A DNA stretch of 64,000 bases from Liolophura sinensis (Eukaryota; Mollusca; Polyplacophora; Chitonida; Chitonidae). How positions within the stretch are numbered: the first letter of the stretch is position 1; each line of letters opens with the position of its first letter. Below the pieces are notes generated by a model. The model was not told the DNA's origin and did not search any database. It saw only the letters and a program-made list of their open reading frames with translations. The DNA is taken from the NCBI RefSeq assembly GCF_032854445.1, contig NC_088306.1, positions 24,711,764 to 24,775,763 of the forward strand. Direction: 5' to 3'. Made by a program: the position numbers and the translations under genes. Shown one piece after another: positions 1-9,833 of this stretch.

Positions 1-19
1 AATGGAGAACTATTACACA

Positions 20-340
20 AATCAGATCAGATGTGATGATAATGCAGCAATTTAATAACTGTGGACCAGTGACATCTAATATATTGCAATTTTACATCAC
101 TTTTTTTTACGTAAAGCGTGTAAAAGGGTGTAAAGGGGGCGCGAAATTTGCCAATATGTAAGCATTCGCATAAACAGTTAGAATAAAACCCTTGTTGAGG
201 TAAACTGACAGGAGGCTGTGTTTCACCGGTTACCAGTATTCATTTGCCAATTGTCACACTGCGGTCAATGCTCTGGTTTTCCTTTCTATGTTGTGGTCGT
301 TTATATTCTACAAAGGGAAGCAAATCTTGCCACTCATGAG
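20..340 (+). repeat. Repeat family R1, copy 1
   Basis: This segment resembles, on the opposite strand, the blocks near 5040-5360, 24590-24890 and 50755-50960, and on the same strand those near 32185-32480 and 55560-55660. Shared words include gttagaataaa, gacaggaggc, catttgccaa and gctctggtttt, in the same order in each copy. No coding capacity, terminal inverted repeats or target duplications were recognised. It may be a non-autonomous element or part of a larger segmental duplication. Confidence 0.6.
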
Positions 341-540
341 TCACCAGTGCCCACTGCCAATATGACAACAAATTAAACACGTGGACGCTTATACTGTTAT
401 CGAGTCAGTTACATTGTTATTCATACGTAGGGTAATTGCACTGGAGTTTATGAACTGCTAGATTTTCTTCCCTTTGTGGAAGGCCGATAGGACCAATTGA
501 CTTCATTTAATGTGAGATTATTCGTAGCAAAAAGATTCCA

Positions 541-702
541 ACCCTTTTTCCATCTACATGTAGACGTGGTCTATTTATGAATATTAATGAAACACGTCAT
601 CATTGAAAATATGTTTTAGGGTTAGAGATAGGGTTGGAGTTAGGGTTAGGCATGTTTCGTTAATATTCCTGAATAGGTCACGCCTACCTGGAGAAAGGGA
701 CA
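541..702. mobile_element. Short foldback (MITE-like) element with telomere-like loop
   Basis: The left arm (about 541-598, including tagacgtggtctatttatga) and the right arm (about 651-702, including gaataggtcacgcctac) are imperfect inverse complements over roughly 45 bases. They can fold into a hairpin. The loop holds gggttagagatagggttgg and tagggttagg, a degenerate run of the animal telomere motif. No open frame is present, and the target duplication was not resolved. Confidence 0.6.
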
Positions 703-1516
703 GAAACTTACAGCTATGCGAGATTATTCCTGATGTGACGTTGAACTAGTCAGAGTTGACGTCAGCATGGTAAGGACAGTTTGATGGGATACAACACCAG
801 CGCTGGAATATTGCCATAGTTACTTCTATACAACCTGATTATGTGATTTATAGGTAGAAACTCACATTCAAACATTCGCACCGTCAACCAAAATGGCCAG
901 TACTTCATACTAGAAGTGACTCCCGAGAACTTACCTTTTCCTCAGTTGATAGATTAGTGAATTCAAGTTGTAGGGATCTGAGTTTAAATCCTAATCCACC
1001 TAAGGAAATCCTTCAACAACATTCATTTAACAATTACAAATTTGAGTTCAAATCCTTTTATCAAAAATGGTCCAATCAACAAATAACAAGCACTGATTAG
1101 ATTTAATATGGTTAACGGTACATCGAACCTTGTATTAAAATACACAAGCTCACATTTAGGACAGAGTGAGCTTTGTAAAGATCACTAAACACTGCTGATT
1201 TAGCATGTTCTGCGTCGTGGTATCTTACCACTCGTGTGCATGTTTTTTTTCTCATTTGTTTTGAGTTGTGTCACATGTTGTTTTAGGAATATTTCCTAGT
1301 GACGAAGCATGACAATTTTTATTACAGTAATTTATATATTTATACCACCTTTAATGATATTATTTAATAATTAGTAATAATTAAAAAAAGATAAGGATGC
1401 TCATATATCTTACAACTTTTGATATTTAAACTATGCATTGTCACCTTTTTACCGTTTGTTTCGCAAACGGCTGTCTCTTTATTTTTAAGTACGTTCAGTA
1501 CATGACATTACATCCA
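703..1516. other. No gene seen
   Basis: AT-rich sequence with poly-T and poly-A runs and an AT-rich patch at about 1320-1390. No open frame, splice-bounded exon or recognised repeat was found. Confidence 0.4.
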
Positions 1517-1828
1517 TCAGTAGGAGAAAAATGAAATACCTGACCGCGTGCTGCAGGGAATAACTTTCCTTGAAGGAATCATTGTTTTGCAAATATAAGT
1601 GTCAAGTCCGACATTCATATACCATTCGTAGTCCGTAAAAGGCGTTCCAAGTCGATAATCGCAAGATTCATTTCCAAAACAACGTTTAACACTAACTCCC
1701 AAAGACAAAGGTATCACTTCATCAGTTTTTAATGATGCCGGGCAGACAATGAATATTCCAGGCATGAATTCCATATCAAAGTTCAAATTCGTAGTCCGTG
1801 TATGAGTTCCATGTGAAATAACAGCCAA
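1517..1828 (-). CDS. Possible orphan coding exon, unidentified
   Basis: I do not recognise this frame. It is open for about 100 codons on the minus strand and has protein-like composition with five cysteines (in VCP, RCF, SCD, ICK and PCS contexts). It lies in no repeat that I found. The first in-frame ATG is at 1774 (MEFMPGIFIVCP). A good donor, CAG|GTATTT, would end the exon at 1540 in phase 1. Against an internal exon, there is no pyrimidine-rich acceptor upstream, only ctgag just after a TGA stop. No partner exon was found, so it may be a chance frame. Confidence 0.2.
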   Translation of the reverse strand: MAVISHGTHTRTTNLNFDMEFMPGIFIVCPASLKTDEVIPLSLGVSVKRCFGNESCDYRLGTPFTDYEWYMNVGLDTYICKTMIPSRKVIPCSTRSGISFFSY

Positions 1829-2175
1829 ACAAGTTTCTCAGTCGCGCTTTAATTGCAACTGTTTATAAAGGCATCATGCTGATGTAGTGAGCATGGCTAC
1901 CTTTACGGCCCCTAGCCCCAAGTTAAGCGGTATTAGATACAGTTTGAAAATGGCGAGAGTTACAGACACTAATCGATCAGACTGTGATTCAAAAGTAACG
2001 GACGATTACGTCTTTCCCGTTAATATGTAAAGATCTCATGCTAGAAGAGGCGCCAACTATGATATTACAATGACATACAAGATAGACCTTTACACTGAGC
2101 AACCAGCCCCATCTATGTTGTTAAATACCATGCACGTGACAGATATGTACATAGGGATAACAGTCAGAGATTCTA

Positions 2176-4590
2176 AACGCTCTGTCCATACCTGCCAACG
2201 AGAGTGTTATACTCATTGTAAAATTTGAGAAACTTAGAATGAAGGCATTTGATGGAGTATCCTTGACAAACTAGTTTTTGAACTAGCAACTTGTGAAGCA
2301 GACAAAAGTCATCACAGTTTACGCATGATCAGACAAATGCTACAAGGCGAGATATGTATACGCCATATGCAGGACCCTTTGGTATATTGCTATCTAAATA
2401 AGTATAATTTATAATATCAAAATTGAAATTATCCCTTTTGTCGTAAAGGCGGAAGGGGACCTTGTTCGTCTTTGTACAGATATAGATCCAAATGAGATGT
2501 ACCATCAGGACTATCTGTTGTCTCATTTAAATCCAATGAAGGCGGATAGATTTCCTTCACCGCTTCAGCAATATGGGGATTATTTAACTCCTGTAGATCA
2601 TCAATATACCGCTTGGTAAATGAAAAGGATCGAGCTTTAAAGATATTACTTTTAAGTAATTTCTGCATATAGTCGTATTCATATGAAAACAGGTATAGGT
2701 CTGCCAAAAGAGGCGCACAATTGGTACCCATTGGAATACCTATGCACTGTTGGTAAATGATATCTCCGAATTTCACATAAATGTTATTCAAGTAATTCAA
2801 TAAATAATGTAACATCCCATGAGTGGTAACCTTTATGAAGAGTAGAACTAAAGAAAGCCTTTTGCTTCTGACGTTAATGTAACAGTGACCTGTTTTAGTA
2901 AATACCGAGACAATTAACGACGATATTCTTTCAAAAAGATCTTTGTGAGGAATCGTAGTATAGAGAGTAGAGAAATCCCAAGTGGATACGTCTTTGTACG
3001 GTATATGCACATTAGCATCGAGTTCTTCTGTAAGATGTTAAGTTGTTAACAAGCCACATGCAGTTGACACCTGAATTTTTTGTTATGGCACAACAATATG
3101 TTACGGTATTGAAAACGGCAACAGAAAACAGACTCAGTGACTCAATATTACAATGTAAACAATGCTTTATATATAAAATGAGACGTACAGTTTTACAGAC
3201 AGTTCAACAACAACAACAACATACACATCAGTATTACCGGTCTTTACAAGTTTCCAGTTCACCTTTGCATCCCAAGGAATGTATTCCAGGAAATCCAACG
3301 TAAAGACCATGGGATAAACACACAATTCACACAAGTCACAAATTGTCCTAGACAGGTACTTCGCCAGGTTAGCGAACACGAACACAGTACACAAGTTACA
3401 CAGAACTGGAACAGTCAAGCCTTTGAATGACGTCACACCCGCAGAGCACAACACAGGGTAAATACAGGCATGGAGGTATAATCCACTTCAGATCAGTCAC
3501 AGCTCCCGCAGAAGCTCACAAACGAGCCGTTCAGAGACGTAGAGTAATGTCACCTTGTGGCAGAACGGACGTCCTTTGCAAAACTGAAAACTTCAGTTTA
3601 GAGTCCTTGACGACCTTGTCGGTCAGGTGAGGTCAGCGTGTTAAACAAATTACACAGTCCACACTGTATAATCATAATAAAGATCCGAACACCAATAAAC
3701 GTGACTTCCGCAGAAATTCACATAAATCAGACATCAGTACTACTGTGGTACACAAACGGTGCCGGCATAAAAAACTGTCCTCCCAAATGAAACTGGCATC
3801 ACCAGCTCATATCAAAATAATGGACTCGATACGAGAGCGTCTCACACTCTCCTGGCTCCCAGTGGATGCAGCAAAAATACCTCCCCTCTGCACAGAAAAC
3901 ACGGCTTATATACGTGCCAGGTGGATTCAACTATTTTTAAACACAGAGTTTAACAGCCAATGAACAGCCAGTTAAATAAACAGAGCCTTGAACAAGGTGC
4001 TTTCGGCCAGGTCCGCGCTGTACATATATAACAGGGCCTGTTATGCTTATAACATATAACACAAAGGTCCGCAGACTAACAGTACATGAAGACGTTAAAT
4101 AGTCATACATAACAAATACTTATTCCAAAATGACGGGTAGGTATATTTATGCGCCTTTCTTTAAGAAAGGTTTTGTGTTTGTTAAATAGTTCCTCCAGAG
4201 TACATGTAGTAACAGAATATATGGATGTCGTTGTAGATGCACATAGCTCTTGAACAAGAATTTGAGAATAATTCTTGCAAATTAAGATGACATTATTAGG
4301 AGCCTTGTCTGCTACAGTGATGACAAATTTACTATGAAGGTCAGCGAGTGTTTCTTGAACAGTGAGATCCTTCAGAACCTGTTTAACTTTATGTAGAGCA
4401 TCGATGTCTAGACGGTGTATAGTTAAACTAACCTTCTTTTTGACAATCTCAAGCCAATGGTTAAGTACCGAAGAATCCACTGTCTCCCGTTTTGACCATT
4501 TTTTAATATACTCCTCAAGTGCCGAGATGATATTTCTTTTTTGTTTGATCGAATGTTGACATTTCTCTTTTCTCTATACGTAGGACTTAT
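2176..4590 (-). pseudogene. Penelope-like element reverse transcriptase, broken
   Basis: Reading leftward, the first part (4590-4115) carries an N-terminal stretch with EEYIKKWSKRE and FVITVADKAPNNVI, typical of Penelope-like polyproteins. A solo LTR interrupts it at 3081-4114. The catalytic part resumes at about 3080 with STWDFSTLYTTIP, GIPMGTNCAPLLADLYL and RYIDDL, which are the palm motifs including the YxDD box. The C-terminal part reads RLYDKRDNFNF and GPAYGVYISRL, then CDDFCLLHKLLV, ending at a stop near 2176. Breaks seen are a frameshift near 3040, another near 2450, an in-frame TGA just after the GVYISRL motif, and loss of the segment that normally links the first part to the palm. 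No GIY-YIG nuclease domain was recognised. I am sure of the family but not of the clade. Confidence 0.88.
3081..4114 (-). mobile_element. Solo LTR inside the Penelope-like element
   Basis: About 1034 bp with inverted ends TGTTATG and CATAACA, giving the TG…CA termini expected of an LTR. On the minus strand it has a promoter-like tatataag (3905-3912), with transcribed-type sequence downstream and an AT-rich region near the far end that could hold the poly(A) site. Penelope-type coding sequence lies on both sides, so it was inserted there. No internal retrotransposon genes are present, which fits a solo LTR left by recombination. A clean 4-5 bp target duplication is not visible. The superfamily (Gypsy or BEL) cannot be told from the LTR alone. 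Confidence 0.65.
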
Positions 4591-4893
4591 TCTGCTATCG
4601 ATTTCACAATCGCAGATCCATCACTTCTCCCTGATATTTCTTGGAGGTTGCCTCAAAATCTTTGTGATAGTGACCATTTTCCTGTCGTCCAAGAGCATCT
4701 CACTTGTAGGTCTATAGAACGTGTAGCTAGGTGGAAGTTCGATGAAGCAGATTGGACCGCATTTGAGATGTTCTGTGAGGCTAATATAACTCTAGAATAT
4801 GAAGTCTGCAGATGAAACCATATTAAAATTTAATGAACATGTTCTAATAGCTGCAGATAGAACCACACCCAAAACCACGATCGCTAATTATCG
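4588..4893 (+). pseudogene. Non-LTR retrotransposon endonuclease fragment
   Basis: The plus strand reads YSAIDFTIADPSLLPDISW, then NLCDSDHFPVV and ARWKFDEADWTAFEMFCE. The SDHFPVV motif is the C-terminal catalytic motif of the apurinic-like (EEP) endonuclease of non-LTR retrotransposons. The RW…DW segment is the usual linker to the reverse transcriptase. The frame shifts near a TGA at about 4813-4815 and then continues as ILKFNEHVLIAADRTTPK. Only this linker piece survives, without the N-terminal endonuclease half or the reverse transcriptase. It lies on the opposite strand to the Penelope-like element and between two copies of part of it. Confidence 0.8.
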
Positions 4894-5008
4894 ATGAATC
4901 ACTTTCTCCCGTTTTGACCATTTTTAACATACTCCTCAAGTGCCGAGATGATATTTTTTTTGTTTGATCGAATGTTGACATTTCTCTTTTCTCTATACTT
5001 AGGACCCC
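4892..5008 (-). repeat. Second copy of a 117-bp Penelope-like segment
   Basis: This block repeats 4469-4587 with a few substitutions and short indels, including the shared word gtgccgagatgatatt. With the first copy it brackets the non-LTR fragment at 4588-4893, either as a very long target duplication or as part of a local tandem duplication. Confidence 0.8.
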
Positions 5009-5039
5009 TCACAAAGATATTCCTTAGATCGTGATTCTT

Positions 5040-5360
5040 AATAATATTAAGGTCACCAGTCAAGGCCTCTCATTATTGACTGACAGGTGATTGGTTACAC
5101 CCAAGTGTGATAACTGGCAAATGGTCACACGTAACCGTTAGGATTCGGCCTCCTGTCAATTTACCTCAGTTAAGGATTTATTCTAACTGTTCATGAAAAT
5201 GCTGAAATAGCAGCCAATTACACGCCACAAGCACCATGACTTTAACAGAATTTGATAATGCAAAATGCAGTGATGTTAACTGTAATTGATTAAACGTTAC
5301 TACATGATCTGTAAATATTTATTGTCATCACGTTTAATATACAATAACATGAAACCAATG
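5040..5360 (-). repeat. Repeat family R1, copy 2
   Basis: Inverse of the 20-340 block. The minus strand shows gttagaataaatccttaac, gacaggaggccg, catttgccagttatcacac and, further out, the conserved gtgatg and ataacat words. Confidence 0.6.
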
Positions 5361-6187
5361 TATTAAACAATGTATTGTGTTATCATCACATACTACTATG
5401 TCTTATTCAACACAGCATCCTGTTACTTTAATACAACATTTATGTTGAAATAAAAGAATATGTGTGTGTTATAGTTAATATAACAGCCTCCTGCAATAAC
5501 AGAATTTATTCATCATACATTCTGTTAAATTTAACAGATTATGTTTGGATAGGAATGCAAGGAAAAAGACATATCCTTTGTTACTAAAATTGTCGAGATG
5601 AGGAAGGGTGAAATTAAGTTATTAGCAAGATATTTATTATTATCAGATAAAAGTTTCAGTAACTGATGTGAAGAAGATAACTCTAGCCATAAATGTCATT
5701 GTCCCGTGGCAACACTTGAAAAAGATTGGTGAAAACAAATAACAACAGTTTTATCATTAGCACACCTATGATTTAATAAAGGGTGCGAAGAAGACGCTTG
5801 TAGCCACCAGTTGCTACAACATCATTTGAAGATTTTAGTGAAGACTACGGATTACATGTACTTTATAATTGTAAAGATGTAAACACCTACATCCGGTGGT
5901 TGGTGGCACGTAAATCGCGATTTGGCGCTATTTTACATGACAATCATAAAATTGTGAAAAAACAATTTCTTCTACATCAACGGTACATTAATATGCGACG
6001 TAAGCATATAGATTTCATTGTTTTATCCAAAATGTTTACAGAACAAATTACTTTCACAACTGAGCTCAGTCGGGCATATTTTATACTTGTACACACATTC
6101 TCGGCTGGCAGCCTACCCACACAGGCCCTGTATATGACAGGGTAAAAATTTCCCCTCAAGTCATTTTGCGTCTTTTTCCCCATAACC
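5361..6187. other. No gene seen
   Basis: Includes a short perfect palindrome near 5522 (ctgttaaatttaacag) whose words also occur in the MITEs at 9610-9833 and 50046-50247. This may be a decayed third copy. Open frames at 5900-6201 overlap on both strands and show no recognised domain. Confidence 0.35.
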
Positions 6188-6560
6188 TCGCAAAGTTTCA
6201 CGAAGGTAACTAATTTTTCAACGGAGAACCAAAGGCAAAGGAATAAAACATGACTCTCGCATTTGTCATTCTGTTTTCATGGTATTTATTTATTTATTCA
6301 GACGTCCTGATGGAGCTGCTGCGCGGAGGTAGGTGGTCGACAAATCATATGGAGTGTTTCGTCTAATGCGCGCCGATGAAAGGCCATTCTTTACGACTCG
6401 TCAATAAAACATTGGACACGCCTTCAGTCTGATTTTACTTTTCGTCTGTTCCTTTGTTTGTCTTATACAATCTGTACAATCTTAAACACGAGAAGCGTCA
6501 CGTATGATTTACGTTGATCGAGGGAACCAGTCTTGTGGCCGGTTCATAATGATTAGTTTC
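6188..6560 (+). repeat. Repeat family R4, copy 1, with conserved small ORF
   Basis: Shares long stretches with 54655-55060 (same strand) and 23510-23745 (opposite strand). It contains an ATG frame at 6250-6366 of 38 residues that begins MTLAFVILFSWYLFIY. This is a hydrophobic, signal-peptide-like start, preceded directly by aataaaac. The same frame is open in all three copies, and two copies have the same stop position. Whether it is translated is unknown. The copy may be a gene relic or a coincidence within a repeat. Confidence 0.6.
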
Positions 6561-8777
6561 TCCAAGTTCGTAGACTGACAAATTAACACTAGAGGTTGCG
6601 TCACTTTCTTGATGTTTTATTTATAGCCCACACATGTACGTCGCCATCTTTACCATTTGATGCTTCTGGAAACATATTTTAGCTTGAAGCTAGTTTGTCA
6701 CCCGCTGCATGAAAAAACTGACAATGCATAGAAGGTGACTACTAAGTGCAACATAATGACTTAATAAAATATGACCGTTGCGAATAGCGTGTCCCCGTGG
6801 CTACAAAAAAGACCAATAATATCATTCCGTGGATACGAAGAGATATCAACTGAAAACATGAATAAAACAACTCAACGGAATATTTTATGGGATAATAATA
6901 ATCTATTTTTGACTGCTCCCAATCGTATTCAACTTCCGGTTTTATTGGCATTATGCTTTACGACTCAAACACTAATTACCGATGACAATACCAAATGTGT
7001 AACCATTTTATATTTCAAGGGCAAACAAAACACTAAGGTGAGGTATATCTCAGATGAAACGCCGTTAAACACTGTTTATAAAAATAGTTTATTTTTTTAT
7101 TTTTAGATTTATTTTTTTAGAATGTTAATTAACCTAGTAACCTAGTGACCAGTGATGTCGCCTCATGTTTTTTGCCACTTAGTTTATATAGGCAGGTAGA
7201 TTTCATCATTAAACATGTATATACGTACATATTTATAGATACACTCACCGACTGGACTTTTAAACGAGCGACTTCAAGTCAAAAGCTATGGAAGTGACGT
7301 CACTGATACCCTCTTGTTCATTACAGACAATCGTAGAGTCGGATGTTTTTATACCATTTTACTCGGTTGGAAAAATGCGAAAAATATAAATCCAACTATT
7401 TTCTTGGACAGGTTTTAGTGGTCTGTCAGCTGATATATACTTCATTTTAGTGGGTTTTTTTTGCCTTTATTTGCATTCCAGCAGAATGATAATTTCATTA
7501 GCAGATATAATGTAGAAAGAATGCATATTTTAAAATCAGTTTAGTGATGTTATGTGTTGTTCGCTTAAGCTTAACAGTATACTGGTTAGAATTTTAAAAA
7601 TTGTACAAGCATTTTGTTTTCATCCTTAGATCTTCGATCCTGTGTTTCCTATCTGTTTTGTAACACGCATTAACCTTACCTCTTTATCATAGAGGGCAAA
7701 TTAAACGCAAATAAACTCAATTAATAATTGGTTTTTTGCACTAAACTGAGGATTACTAAACTGAAGTTATCTATACAAACGCATTTTGCAGCCTTCTTAA
7801 CAGGGTGAACTGTCCACAGTATCTTACCTCCATGGTCAATACCACACTATTCAGATCGTGTTTTCGATTTTACCTCCCATTGGCTGTATAAGCAGCAATC
7901 AGGTTCATTATTTCAGAGAATTTGTTAATGAGCCTCGATACATAATGTTATTATTTTTCTGATTTTTATGACAAAAAATAGTTGTTAATGGCATTCGGCT
8001 TGTTTGTGTTTGAGGTTTTTACGAAAAAGGGGTGCTTTGCCTCTGGGGTCATTTGGTGTCAGATCATGCAGTTAACCTGGACGTGGCATCTTCGTCTGTC
8101 AAACAGATGCACTACCCCTGTTATCAACAATTACTACCTCAACAGCAGAGGGCCATAGCTATTCAAAACAGGTGCGGGGCAAGTGCCAAATATGGAAAAT
8201 CTTGTATTCCTGGAAGGATAAACAGTGACCAATGCCTCAGTCATGTCGGTATAGCACAATATCAAACCGCCAAACCTAGACTGTGCTAAGCATAACTCTG
8301 CTCGAGAAATTCCTCAGGTTTGGTTGTCCTCCAAACTTTTACATGCATCCATTTCTGATAAAACTGACCCTGTTACAAACACTAACAGTAGTTAGTCTCC
8401 TGATAAGACAAAGGTCAATAAACAGCAGGACGATCAGCTCAGTCGTGATGTCAGATTTTGTACTGCCCGTCCCGTAATGGCCCTTCATTGGAATATATTT
8501 GAGCACTTCATAATTAATTCATGTGCCTAATACACATGAGTCTCATACGAAGATTTTCTCTATTCCAACACGTCGAGCTTGATAGAGAGAAACCCACGCT
8601 TGCTGTTCTTCCTCCGAAATGCAGTGCTTTCTGACAGCCTCTAAAGGAAAAATTTTTTTGCAATGACTTTTCTGACTGTGAGAATCACATTTTTAGCTAA
8701 AATCCTTTAAGTATAAGTGAAATGTGTATTTATGTTCCTTTTTCTTCTTTGACAAAATTGGAGATCTCGTCTATAAA
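6561..8777. other. No gene seen
   Basis: Frames of 60-111 codons occur near 6771-7106 and 8032-8477, but none shows a known domain, a signal peptide or convincing splice boundaries. No recognised repeat was found. Confidence 0.35.
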
Positions 8778-9315
8778 AAATGGGAGATGTTAAAGTTCTG
8801 GGACAAAGAGCTGCTTCCACTCGGTTACCTAATGCACGATAACTTATCAATACGACATATCCTTCCTGAAAAAAACACCTGCTATTTTGGGCAATTTATT
8901 TTATAGCATGATTTTAGATTTAAAAGACACATGGCTTGGTATAAAAATAAATCAACCTTCCTACAGAGATTTATTTCCTAACTGCACCGATTTTTTGGAC
9001 GTGTGTTGAGACAATTGTTAGCAGTCAGGGTAAGACGCCATCTTTCAAAAACAAATGGAATATTCATAAAAATTATCAAACAGTGCTTTCCACTTACCAC
9101 CTACCACTTTCATTAGAAAACTGCTCTCCGCGTTCTGTCATGTGTATTGTACGCTCACGAAAACCGGTCCCTAGATGTAATTGTCTTGTGAATAAATGAT
9201 GTAGCCAACACAAAGGTTTTATCACACGGTTGTTTATTTCAGAACAAAAACTTGACAAGCATTTGGATTTTCGTGCAAGTACGTGCTTAGGGCTGTAAAC
9301 AGGCCTCCAGTTGAA
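8778..9315 (+). repeat. Repeat family R2, copy 1
   Basis: Matches the R2 series (15680, 26180, 30345 and 31670 on the same strand; 39310 and 43001 on the other). The core reads ttagcagtcagggtaagac near 9017, followed by ccaccatttt-type sequence and then tgtattgtacgct and gtcttgtgaataaatgat. The 5' part matches the block containing gatttatttcc. In this copy the ATG seen in others is lost (gttgagacaattg). Confidence 0.65.
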
Positions 9316-9609
9316 GATGCGCAGTAGTGATAGTGTGTGTACGTGTGTGAAATACAAGCTATACCAATCACAGGGATCTCTATCACGTAAACAAACCACA
9401 CTACGGTCAGTAGAATGTGACCAACAGGATATCGCAGGGAAGGTTTGCGTAAGCTTCGGTATTAACAGGAATACTACTTGGTTGCATCGAAGGCCTTCTG
9501 TGTTAATGCAGTAACTATATCAGGAGTATACAACAGCAGGATTAACAAGCTGTCTAATAAAGTGTACCGTAGACACAAAAATATATGAACGTGGGTATTT
9601 TTCTCTTGG

Positions 9610-9833
9610 TACACTCAAAAAACTAGTCAGTTTGTTTGAGTGATGCAATAATGTATTTGGAGATTGCGGCAAATTATTCTGTTAAATATAACACATATAT
9701 TTTTTTGTTTCAACATAAAAATTCTATTATACTAACAGGAAACTGTGTCGAATATGAGAAAGTATTATGTTATATAAATAACATAATACATTCTAGTATC
9801 TGTTAAAATTAACACATCGATTTTTTTAGTGTA
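9610..9833. mobile_element. MITE with TA target duplication (Tc1/mariner-like ends)
   Basis: The ends are TACACTCAAAAAA and the inverse TTTTTTTAGTGTA, giving a TA duplication with CACT termini. The interior has a perfect 12-bp-arm hairpin at 9762-9789 (gtattatgttat / ataacataatac) and no open frame. A relative with the same type of ends lies at 50046-50247. Confidence 0.6.

Noticed and set aside
617-650. Interstitial telomere or chromosome end
   Set aside because: Only about four degenerate TTAGGG-like units lie inside the loop of a foldback, and the sequence continues on both sides.
1893-2030. Plus-strand ATG frame of 45 codons (MATFTAPSPKLSGIRYS…)
   Set aside because: Too short to separate from chance, with no homologue recognised and no splice or repeat support.
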